A stretch of DNA of 64,000 nucleotides from Aaosphaeria pasadenensis (Eukaryota; Ascomycota; Dothideomycetes; Pleosporales). Where the stretch lies: contig JAKLMB010000015.1 in NCBI GenBank assembly GCA_022813625.1, positions 186,001-250,000 of the forward strand. The letters run 5' to 3'. This document shows positions 11,008 through 20,376 of the stretch, in pieces. The position numbers and the translations under genes are program-made. The notes beneath the pieces were generated by a model, which had not been told where the DNA came from, ran no database searches, and saw nothing but the letters and a program-made list of their open reading frames with translations. Position 1 is the stretch's first letter. Each line of letters begins with the position of its first letter.

Positions 11008-13332
11008 ATGAAGCGAACACTTTCCCGCGCATTCTCGCGCCACCGGTGCTGCACATCTGCATTTGCAGAGAGCTCGTGGGCGACGTCGACGGCGCAACGG
11101 CGGCGCTGTGCGAATCAAACATCGTGGAGGCGGGCGTATGCAACGGCGGAGAATGTACGGCCGGGATTGAAGGTTAAAGGGTTGACGGTTATAGACCATC
11201 ACTATGAGTTCGTTTCCCTATCCCTCCCTCCGTTAATTTAAGTGGAAGTAAATAAGCAGACGAAGATTAACAAGTACCAGTGCAATCGTAGTCGGCGCAG
11301 GTGGAGCAGGCCTCCGCGCGGCGGTGGGACTCACGGAGGCTGGGTTGAAGACGGCGTGCGTTACGAAGCTGTTTCCCACGCGGTCGCATACGGTGGCTGC
11401 GCAGGGGGGAATCAATGCTGCGTTGGGGAAGTGAGTTTCTCTCTTTTCTCTACTTCTTCTTTGTCGCTGTTGTGCTGGGTTTCGTTCATTGGGGATTGCA
11501 ACTGAGAAAAGAAGAGAGGAGAGAATGAGAGATTGACAAGCACCCAGCATGACCGAAGACGACTGGCGATGGCACATGTACGACACGGTCAAAGGCAGCG
11601 ACTGGCTAGGCGACCAAGACGCAATCCACTACATGTGCCGCGCGGCGCCCGACGCCATCATCGAGCTCGAGCACTACGGGATGCCGTTCTCGCGGACATC
11701 CGACGGCCGGATCTACCAGCGGGCGCTCGGGGGCCAGAGTCTGAAGTATGGGAAGGGCGGGCAGGCGTACAGGACGGCGTGTGCGGCGGATCGGACGGGG
11801 CACGCCATGCTGCATACGTTGTATGGACAGAGTCTGAAGGAGGGAGTACAGTTCTTTGTAGAGTATTTTGCATTGGACTTGTTGATGGCGGAGGGGAAGT
11901 GTGTGGGGGTTACGGCGTTGAATATGGAGGATGGGACGGTGCATAGGATGTTTGCGAGGAATACTGTGTTGGCTACTGGTGGTGAGTTGATGGTTTTCTT
12001 CCACTGTGCTTGTTCGGCACAAGATGAGGATGTGCTGATGATGAGAAATATAGGCTATGGACGGGCTTATTTCAGTGCCACAAGTGCACATACGAGTACG
12101 GGTGATGGGAGTGCAATGGCTGCCAGAGCGGGACTCCCACTGCAGGATATGGAGTTTGTCCAATTCCACCCCTCTGGCATCTACGGAGCAGGTGTACGTA
12201 TGAAGAACGGTTGCATTCTAAACCATTGCTAACATTATCCAGGTCCTCATCACAGAAGGGGCCCGTGGAGAAGGAGGCTACCTGCTGAACGCTCAAGGCG
12301 AACGGTTCATGGAACGATATGCACCAACAGCGAAAGATCTCGCGTCTCGAGACGTCGTGTCCCGATCGATGAATCTCGAGATCCTGGAAGGCCGAGGCGT
12401 GGGAAAAGACCGCGATCACATCTCCCTCCAGCTCTCCCACCTGCCCAAGGAGATTATACATGAACGGTTACCAGGTATAGCAGAGACGGCAGCCATCTTC
12501 GCCGGCATTGACATCACGCGAGAGCCTATTCCCGTGATACCGACTGTTCATTACTGCATGGGTGGTATCCCGACCAACTACCACGGCCAAGTTCTCGACA
12601 ACGTCAACGGAGAAGACAAAGTCGTAGACGGACTCTACGCAGCAGGCGAAGCAGCATGCGTGAGTGTGCACGGCGCAAACCGACTCGGCGCCAATTCCCT
12701 CCTGGACATCGTAGTCTTCGTAAGCCTCCCCTATCCGATATCAAACTCTCAACCACTAACTCCACATCCAGGGCCGCGCCTCAGCTCTCCACATCTCCTC
12801 CAACCACGCCCCCTCAGCACCACACCACCCATCTCCCCCAGACATTGGCCTCCCATCCCTTACTCACTTAACATCCCTCCTGGACTCCACTACCGGCACG
12901 ACACCCACCTCCGCTCTCCGCGACTCCATGCAACGAACAATGCAAACTACCACCGCCGTCTTCCGCACCCACGACTCCCTCTCTTCTGGACACGACACCC
13001 TCCGCTCCCTCTCCACCGACTTCAGCAACTCTATCCGCCTCACCGATAAGTCCCTCATCTGGAACACCGACCTCATCGAGACACTGGAACTACGCAACCT
13101 GCTCACCAACGCACTGCAGACCAGCAAAGCCGCACTGACGAGAACAGAGAGCAGAGGTGCGCATGCTAGGGATGATTTCCCGGAGAGGGAGGATAAGGAG
13201 TGGTTGAAGCATAGTTTGACGTGGCAGAAGGACGTCGATGAGGAGGTGGAGTGGGGGACGAGGGCAGTGATGATGGATACGCTTGATGAGGCGGAGTGTG
13301 CGACTGTGAAGCCAGTCAAGAGATCATATTAA
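11008..13332 (+). CDS. Succinate dehydrogenase flavoprotein subunit (SDHA/Sdh1), somewhat divergent
   Basis: Exons 11008-11207, 11275-11430, 11548-11981, 12054-12193, 12243-12719 and 12772-13332 give 655 aa. The first ~60 residues are rich in Arg/Ser and look like a mitochondrial presequence. A dinucleotide-binding GAGGAGLRA loop follows. H105 in RSHTVAAQGG is the covalent FAD attachment site. Substrate-site motifs are present: QFHPSG, TEGARGEGG, FMERYAP, HYCMGG and GANRLGANSLLD. The protein oxidises succinate to fumarate in complex II. HYCMGG has Cys where most eukaryotic SDHA has Asn. The linker after the FAD domain (around residues 480-530) is rich in Ser/Thr/Pro and poorly conserved. This could be the only SDHA or a paralog; the window cannot tell. 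The stop lies 45 nt from the stop of the converging minus-strand ORF. Confidence 0.9.
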
Positions 13333-13377
13333 TGTACAATCTATATAGAATTCGATCACGGTGAATCCTGACAACCC

Positions 13378-13884
13378 CTAATTCCTCGATCTTCCACCGA
13401 GCATCACCAAATTCATTTCACGGCCTACAGCCGGCTGATCCTCCTCTCCCTCCGGCTCACGACCTTCGGCAAGCTTGGCCTCGACGTCGTCCACGGCCTC
13501 CTTCAGCCCCCCGGTGAAGGTGTTGACGTCGAGAGCCTCGCCCGCGACCTCGGCGTTCTGGGCAGCAGTGGCCTTCCGAATATCGCCAGTGGTGATGCCC
13601 GAGACAAAACGGTTCTCAGCGCCCTTGGTCCTATGGCGCTCCTCGGCAACCTCAATCAGGAGGGTGACTGCCTTCCTATGCCCCTCTTTACCAGGGAAGA
13701 GCGTACTGAAATACCATAGTACCCTCGTGAACTTGACCGACCAGTCCTCTGGACGCAGTGGCCGTAGGTTCTGCTCCACAACCTCATTGACCGTTGGCGC
13801 CAGCCCGGCGGCAGTTTTCTCCTTGGGCGAATACTTCCACGGCAACACGTTGTCTCCCTCCTGGATCTCCCAAACTGCCTTCAT
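13378..13884 (-). CDS. Hypothetical 168-aa protein, downstream in-frame partner of the 14200 ORF
   Basis: An uninterrupted frame of 168 aa with codon usage like neighbouring genes. ATG at 13884 is the first ATG after the upstream ORF's TAG (13924-13926). The two ORFs share one reading frame and are separated by the stop and 13 sense codons (39 nt). There is too little room for a separate promoter outside the upstream coding sequence. The product has a hydrophobic/aromatic segment (VKFTRVLWYFSTLF), then an acidic, Ala/Glu-rich second half. I do not recognise a family. Options are a bicistronic mRNA, stop-codon readthrough giving one ~272-aa protein, an internal promoter, or an assembly or sequencing error at the TAG. 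Confidence 0.55.
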   Translation of the reverse strand: MKAVWEIQEGDNVLPWKYSPKEKTAAGLAPTVNEVVEQNLRPLRPEDWSVKFTRVLWYFSTLFPGKEGHRKAVTLLIEVAEERHRTKGAENRFVSGITTGDIRKATAAQNAEVAGEALDVNTFTGGLKEAVDDVEAKLAEGREPEGEEDQPAVGREMNLVMLGGRSRN

Positions 13885-13923
13885 TTTACCCAGCAAGGAG
13901 GCGTTGCGGATGGCGGCGCTGGA

Positions 13924-14200
13924 CTAAGTGCTCGGACCCTCTTCATCGTCATCCATATCCTTGATGAATGCCTTCCCGGGCTTGAGATCGTGGTACCCGA
14001 GATGCATCTTCTCACCGCGCTTGTTCAAGATGACAATGCGCTTCGAGGGCGCGCCGGGATGCACCGCTTTCTGGATCTCGCGGTAAATCTTGTCGGAGGG
14101 ATCATTGGTCTTGACCGTGACCGTGACCGTGCGATCTTGATACTGGAGAACGACATCCTTGGACTTCTGCTCGGTGGGACGTGGGGCGACTTTTGGCATT
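13924..14200 (-). CDS. Small protein with ubiquitin-like strand/helix pattern
   Basis: ATG at 14200 (MPKVAPRP) gives a 91-aa protein ending at TAG 13924-13926. An ATG at 14229 would add ten residues, but a GT...AG pair ending just before the 14200 ATG suggests a 5' UTR intron. The order of predicted elements is two beta strands (VVLQYQDR, VTVTVKTN), a helix (SDKIYREIQKAV), a strand (RIVILNKRG) and a tail ending DMDDDEEGPST. This resembles a beta-grasp/ubiquitin-like fold by eye only. There is no C-terminal di-Gly, so it is unlikely to be conjugated. Function unknown. See the downstream ORF for the in-frame arrangement. Confidence 0.6.
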
Positions 14201-14621
14201 TTGCTAATTGCGAAGTCAGCAACATGCATAGAAACTACGCAGAATTGAAAACATACGGTGAAATAAGATGAATCGAGATAAGGCTAGAAAAGCGTTGGAT
14301 AAGAGGTAGCAGTGGTTGCGTTGGAATGGTGGAGTTCAAGTTACGTGAGAGTGGTGGAAGAACTTGGTATAATTTTTGTGGTCAGTGTGGGAGATTTCAT
14401 CTGGCGCGTTGCACAGGCCACAATGACGGCAGCAAAAAGATGGGATGAGGACAGAAATCTCCATCTGATCTGCTCGATGTTGGGATATTCACATGTTGTA
14501 GTGTTGTGCTCGATCGTTGAACGATCTGAACAGACATGGTAGGGGATTGGTCACTTTGTCAAACCGACGATCTTAAGTATGTAATGGCGTCTATTCAGTC
14601 TATTTCGGTGTGCTATTGAGA
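14201..14621. other. Intergenic region with promoter of the 14200 ORF
   Basis: 421 nt between two minus-strand genes. It probably contains the promoter and a short leader intron of the small ubiquitin-like gene. Nothing else seen. Confidence 0.45.
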
Positions 14622-15263
14622 TTAAATAAGCCAAGGTCTGCCCCTCTGGCCCCTCTGATTCTTCTTGTCTTTCTTATGTCTTCCGCGAACATGCGACATT
14701 AGATTGGACATCTTAGTGAAAGGCGTACCTCCTTGGGCCTTGCTACGTGGGCAAGAGGATTCTTCGCACCAAAGTTTTACTCTGTGTACACCGCCGAAAT
14801 GCAATTGTAACTGTCTCACCGTATCAAAAGGCTCACGTGTGCCTTTTCTGCTACGTGGGCAAGAGGGGACCTCGCACCAGTAATGCTGCTCTGCGGGAGG
14901 TAGAATCTCATGAAACGATTCGTAGTGAATTCGTAGAGTACCAGGACGAGCGAAGACAAGTCCTGCGCAATCCTTTTCGGCACATGTGTATTTTCTATTA
15001 CTTAGCACCGAGCCAATGGTGAAAGGGGGGGCCTCTGAAGATGACGTGGTACTAGAGATTGGTTCCTCATCTATATCCATTCTTTTGTCATCTGAGGACT
15101 TAGAAATGGTCTCACTAAGTGTGAGACCCTCTATCGTGTCTATTGTGTTGTCTGTGGCGTGGTCACCCACTGCCTGTAAGAGACTCGAATCCGGCATAAT
15201 CGAAGAGGGTTGGCTTTGTGAATCGTGAGCAGGAACTTCTGGCTCTTCTAGCGTTGGATTCAT
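14622..15263 (-). CDS. C2H2 zinc-finger protein with three fingers
   Basis: Single exon, 213 aa. The first ~85 residues are acidic, Ser/Thr-rich and probably disordered. Three C2H2-type fingers follow, at about C94-H118, C130-H160 and C166-H196. The second and third are longer than classical fingers and begin with the same WCE.xSCPRS pattern. At DNA level the repeat is visible as a shared 16-nt core at 14744-14759 and 14851-14866. The C-terminus is basic (RGRHKKDKKNQRGQRGR), fitting nuclear localisation or DNA contact. It is likely a nuclear DNA-binding protein; the target is unknown. I cannot exclude an upstream non-coding exon. Confidence 0.75.
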   Translation of the reverse strand: MNPTLEEPEVPAHDSQSQPSSIMPDSSLLQAVGDHATDNTIDTIEGLTLSETISKSSDDKRMDIDEEPISSTTSSSEAPPFTIGSVLSNRKYTCAEKDCAGLVFARPGTLRIHYESFHEILPPAEQHYWCEVPSCPRSRKGTREPFDTVRQLQLHFGGVHRVKLWCEESSCPRSKAQGGTPFTKMSNLMSHVRGRHKKDKKNQRGQRGRPWLI

Positions 15264-16392
15264 CTCTTCACTTGAAGCAGATAACAGGAGGGTGGGAGTG
15301 TGAATGTCATTAGTAACTCACATGCGAGGCACCTAATATATTCTCTGTGACCATTAAAGGAAGGGCATTGTGCATCAATCATGTTATACATGATCGCTGC
15401 ATTGGACGTTGTCCACTTTGATCAATGCGCATTGTCAAGATTCCACAAACTAATGACAGGTCAGCTAGCATGTACACCCAGATCATATCTCCAAGAGATT
15501 ACACACTAGAGATATCCCGAAAAATGTTAAGAATTAAAGAGGTATCTATTGAACTAACCGTCGACGCGGGTATTATATAAAATCATAGTGTACGCGACGA
15601 ACATTGTTTGCTTTTTAGAAATAGTTTGACGAGGTCATGCCTTTTGGTCTCGAAAAACCAAAAACAAATTTACAATGATTAAATCGACGATTATGCGAAG
15701 TACTTTTGAATCATTTATGTTTGTGTTATTGGGTCCGGCTGACTGATGACGTCGCCATCCATATCAACTTCTCCAGGTCTCGAGACAATTCATTGTCAAT
15801 CCCCATTATGTGGGAACGAAGTACACGTCGATGTATGAACTTACTAGAGTGACGAAGTGATACGGCAACAGGCAAAGCGCCCAAACGATCGACAGCATCC
15901 CATCCCAAATCTCAAGTTTCACAAGACCAACTTGCATACTCGTAACCCTGACCCCTCACCGCCAATCATCTCTTCCACAGTAGATGGTGTCGCTGCACTT
16001 CGCCCCAGGGTTGTCGCACACGAGCAAAAACACCGCAAGTCAAAGACGTTGCAGTTATCGCCTTGCGTGAGGGCGATCGGAGGTAAAATATGTGTATGCC
16101 TGATTATGCCTGACATATTCATCTTACTGCAGCATTGTGGAATGCGGAGAAAGCTACGTGACTGGCGCGGGGCTGCTTGCTCAACACCACCACCATCGTC
16201 CTTCACTGCAACAAACACTTATAACCTGCCAACCCGCAGGGCTTGATCGCCCGATTTTCGAAAGCTTCTTTCTTTCCTTTTTACTTACTTTCAACTACAG
16301 ATACGCCTCCTTCATCGACTCTCCTTTGTCTCCATTGAATTTGTAGATTTCCACCACGCGATTGGCCAACCTCGTAGCTACCTACAATCATC
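15264..16392. other. Intergenic region, AT-rich in its first half
   Basis: 1.1 kb. The part 15300-15730 is visibly richer in A/T than its surroundings, including a TATATAAAA run near 15575. It could be an old, mutated repeat, but I recognise no transposon domain. The last 300 nt are the pyrimidine-rich promoter side of the tetraspanin gene. Confidence 0.45.
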
Positions 16393-17484
16393 ATGGCCAC
16401 GCATTCACGTAAACAGATCGTTGTCTGCGTCAGCATAATCGTGAGCAACTGAAACTCTCCATCCAGAAATATATCAAACTGACGAACCAATCCACAGTAC
16501 CACATTCTCTTGACAGCCCTAGCAGCGTAGCTCGTCCCCTACTCCCTCTCTCCTCCACGACCCATATACTGACCGACCTCACAGATGCGGCTGGTCACGT
16601 GCCACCAAGTTCCAGCTCCCCATATCTGACGTACTGATGGGCTTCATAACAGTCCTACCATGTGCGTCTGGCATCCTTCTCTGGAGCGGGTACGACTTGA
16701 CGAATGCGCAGGAGCGTCGAGACCGCGAGCCTAAAGGTAGCACGCCGCGCCCACCTCTCGTCACCTTCGCAAACACCGTCATATTCATCTATTCTACCGT
16801 CGTGATGACACTACTAGGCACGCACGCCGCGCCACCAGCAGGCTTGAATTGCGGGCTCGAGGACCGGTGGAAGCGGCTTTTCATGGCGAAGAACAGCGAA
16901 GTGGTCAGGACCATCCAAGAGGCGTTACAGTGCTGCGGCTTCGTTAACTCGCATGATCGCGCGTGGCCGTTTCCGGATAGGAGCCATGATGCTCATGCGT
17001 GCGAGAAGGCGTTTGGGTATACGAGGGGGTGTCTGGGGCCGTTGAAGGCGGAGGAACAGAGGGTCTCGGGCATGCTTATGGCTACGGTTGGTTTGGTGTT
17101 CATCTGGCAGGTCAGTCATTATTCACATCTTCTTTGTCTAGTTGATGGACTAAACGGCGGGAACAGGTCGTAATTATAGTGTACCCCACCAAGCGCGACT
17201 CCTGGCTCCACCGGGTCATGCCTGAGCAACTTCGACAAATGATACTCGAGGCGAGACAACAACATGGGGATGGTGATGGTGGCCCCCGTCGTGCCATAGA
17301 TTACCTTCCCACGTATCGGGATAGAGTGGAGGAGGAGGACGTCACTGACGAGGAAGATGGCGGTGTCGAATCTCAGGGACGGCGCGCCATCACGGAAGAT
17401 AGGGAGAGGGAGCGGAGCGCTCTGTCGGAGATGGCGGATGGACAGCACAGTTCCATCGTCGAGAATGAGTGGACTCGTGGATGA
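16393..17484 (+). CDS. Tetraspanin, fungal Tsp3-like
   Basis: Exons 16393-16440, 16498-16526, 16585-17110 and 17167-17484 give 306 aa; exon 2 is only 29 nt. The protein has four hydrophobic segments. TM1 is near residues 8-27, TM2 follows after QLPISD, TM3 is TFANTVIFIYSTVVMTLL and TM4 is MLMATVGLVFIWQVVIIV. The large loop between TM3 and TM4 carries the tetraspanin signature CCG (C142-C143-G144) and the fungal HDRAWPFPD segment. It also carries two further Cys (HACEK and GCLGP). The ~100-residue C-terminal tail is acidic and cytosolic. Fungal tetraspanins organise membrane microdomains; Pls1 acts in appressorium penetration. The specific role here is unknown. Confidence 0.85.
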
Positions 17485-18035
17485 TCGTGTCGCGGGCTAC
17501 GCTTGAGACATGTCGGAAAATTGATTTGGAAGGGTCATGCTCAGTGAATGGTGGAAATGGTGGATGATTCTCCTTTCTCCAGTTACGAATTCATGATACG
17601 GTCCTACAATGAGTGTAACATTAGCAAGGCGCATGGAATCCTGGGGCATCAGAAGTGCAGTTATCAAAGGTCTCTTTCAGCTTCTTTTGCCTGACTTCCG
17701 TCTATTCTCCTCCATGCCCTCCTTTTGTCTTAGTCTATCCTTTTCGCCCTCGTTCATGACATCTCGTTTCCCATGCGAGGGGAGGTAAGTCAGTGTACGC
17801 ACTGCTCACATTTTTACCACTATCCTCTCCCAGCGACACCGAACACCATTTATTATGATACATTGCACTAACAGCTTGTTACACAATGTTTGCACATAGT
17901 TCATCCAATCCACCTTTGTAGTATGAAGCATGCCATGTGAACAATGTTTGCAATTCGATATAACTATAGTCATGGGCCTCAAGTATACAGAATGACTTCA
18001 CACTGTATCCCTCTAATGGAGGAGCCGTTTGAAAC
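17485..18035. other. Intergenic region tetraspanin-orphan ORF
   Basis: 551 nt, nothing recognised. Confidence 0.4.
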
Positions 18036-18929
18036 ATGGGGCAAACGCCAGCGATTCAAAATATTATCACAGTAGAACCAGGACGGAAAGTGGCTCCTCC
18101 GATACTGACTCTGAACACAGACATCTCCACCTATCGCAGCTCCAAATATCTAAAGAAAGACCAGGCTATGGCTTACTTTTTAATTCGTCAGAACCTTATC
18201 AAAGCCTTACAGATGCGGAAGCTGAGAAGAATAAAGTCTACCATTGACGAAACTGCAGCTCCTCAAGGAGGCCCAACTTGTTTCCAAACCCAGGTAAGGA
18301 CCAGAACTAATAGCCCTGTAGATACTTCTCCACATGCGACCGCCCCAATGCTGGCGGGAAGATCGTTTACGAAGAAAATAAAATTCAGGCCACGTTCAAA
18401 GAATCAGCGGCCAGTGCCAAAGCCAAGGCCGATTTCCGATGCCTCTGAGGGAGATGAGGGTGGTGACGATACTCACTCGGTCCAAAGCAAAGGAAGCTCG
18501 TCCTTGGCTTCACGGGCAGCTTCCTCCATCTCCTCAAAGATTTCAATTCCATTGAAGAAAACTGCTAGAGTGATAAGAGCAACGACCTTGCCTGTCGTTT
18601 CGACGATTCGCCGAAAGATGCCTGCGTTTCCTAGTGACCATGTCATCATTGCTGTAGATAACATGATTGATAATAGGTTCACGCGGGCGCTTTCCGACCC
18701 TTTTAAGACCGCCAGTACTCAGTCTCAGGGCTCAGAGGACGAGCTGGAGGAGACATATGTGGATGTAGATGCTCGTGCTTTTGTGTTTGATGATACACCT
18801 CCACAAAGTAGGAGAGAATTTTATTATTATTATTATCGTTATCATTGGTTCCAATTGTTCTTGTATTATAAATTAGAAGCCTCACCAAATATACTTTTGA
18901 TCTTTGCACACTGGAATTCGCTATTTTGA
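18036..18929 (+). CDS. Orphan hypothetical protein
   Basis: A 297-aa open frame from ATG 18036 with no family I recognise. The middle is basic and Pro/Ser-rich, followed by a Ser/Ala-rich stretch (SSLASRAASSISSK) and a short hydrophobic-basic region. The last ~40 residues are encoded by an (ATT)n microsatellite at 18821-18838 and AT-rich sequence. They read as Tyr- and Phe-rich, so the true end may be earlier, or an intron may start near 18808. It may be a lineage-specific gene or a chance frame. Confidence 0.4.
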   Translation: MGQTPAIQNIITVEPGRKVAPPILTLNTDISTYRSSKYLKKDQAMAYFLIRQNLIKALQMRKLRRIKSTIDETAAPQGGPTCFQTQVRTRTNSPVDTSPHATAPMLAGRSFTKKIKFRPRSKNQRPVPKPRPISDASEGDEGGDDTHSVQSKGSSSLASRAASSISSKISIPLKKTARVIRATTLPVVSTIRRKMPAFPSDHVIIAVDNMIDNRFTRALSDPFKTASTQSQGSEDELEETYVDVDARAFVFDDTPPQSRREFYYYYYRYHWFQLFLYYKLEASPNILLIFAHWNSLF

Positions 18930-20376
18930 ATCGCACTGAAGTATGCTGTGGCGAAGTGATAGTGCTGCAGAAGAGAGGGTGGAAGCACCTCCGCCAACAA
19001 TCGGCAGCCAATAATGGATGTAACTACAGTGCCTCATCATAAGTAACATATGTAGGTAGTATTAAGTAATTGGATCAAGCAGATGGGGCTCTCAAAGAGT
19101 GACAGTGACACGAATTGGTCCGTCTTCGTTGTGATGCAGCTTCAGTTACGCATCGCGATCGTGATAATTGTGATATTTTCATCAAGCTATGTGCTCAGCA
19201 TGCGTAGGGAATGCTTCAAGAGTAGAGACAAACCCTACCAGTATAACAAATTTGTCATCATGGATGGGTAAAGGTGGCGTGCGCACGCACACAAAGCAAG
19301 TGAAAGAGCGCTTTGGCCCAAACCTGCACACAGTCACCTAGGCACCCAAGTTTATTTTTGGCCTATATAAGGGCCCTAACTTACAACAACTGTCAAGAAT
19401 TCTGAGGCTCTAGCGAATGTCGGTCCCTATATCGAAGTAGCTTTAGCTTTTCCACGACTTGTGTGGCCGGAGTGGAATCTTCCTAAGATTTCATGAAACC
19501 TGCACAAAGTTAAAGGGTCATACATCGGATACTGTGCAATAGCGTTGCTTTCTGTTCTGTCTTTTCGGGAACAGCTCGGGTTCAAATTCAAATCCGGGTT
19601 GTTTCTACTTTTCTTTTTTTGCTTTTTTTTCTTCTTCTCATCTTTTTGCTAGAGTAGGTGGAGTCAATCTTGTGCTGTATTGAGTGGAAGGAACTGAACG
19701 GCAGAAGCATCATCTTGAACTGTAAGAGCAGACGTTATGGCAAAGCTTGTATGGCCTGTATGGTAGTAGACTCCAAGAGCTGAGTGAAGGCTAACTTTGT
19801 AGATATTGTATGTGTGGGGTTTTAACTTACTTCTCATTGTACCCATAGAGTTGCAGTATAGTAACCACTCAAAGGGAACAACACTGATACACACAAATTG
19901 ACACATCAACACTACGTCCAACTACCTAGTACGCGTTTGCAACACTACTCTGATATCAACCCAACAGGACAGCGACAACATTGCACCAGATATCATGCAT
20001 CAGCGAGACGAAGAACTTAGTTTGAAGGTTTTCATATCCATCACTATCTAACTATCAATTACATATACCATGTAAACATCCATACCCATTGTCCATCAAC
20101 ACATTCATTTCCCATCATTCGCCCATGCCTATACCCAAACACCATGATGCCGAAAAAGAACACAACGCCAATATGGCCGGTAGCTTTGAAACCACCGGTC
20201 AATGATGATCTAAGGTATATCCATCGCAACATAATCGCCAACATGCCGTACCGCAGGAGGGTACAAAGAAAAAGGAAATAAAGACCAACACATTAAATAG
20301 GTCTGAAGAACGTGAAACATGATCGTGGGAATACAAGAATCGTAATACACTACCGCGAGACGAGGAAGCTGGCTCA
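18930..20376. other. 1.45 kb gene-poor region
   Basis: No supported protein gene. A TATATAAG element at 19364-19371 and T-runs at 19611-19634 are discussed as a possible short RNA unit. The rest is featureless. Confidence 0.4.

Noticed and set aside
11606..12169. 187-aa minus-strand frame
   Set aside because: Antisense to SDHA exons 3-4, with no family signature.
19571..19610. Possible tRNA, because of the GGTTCAAATTC B-box-like string
   Set aside because: No matching acceptor, anticodon or T-arm stems can be folded around it, so it is listed only as part of a speculative pol III unit.
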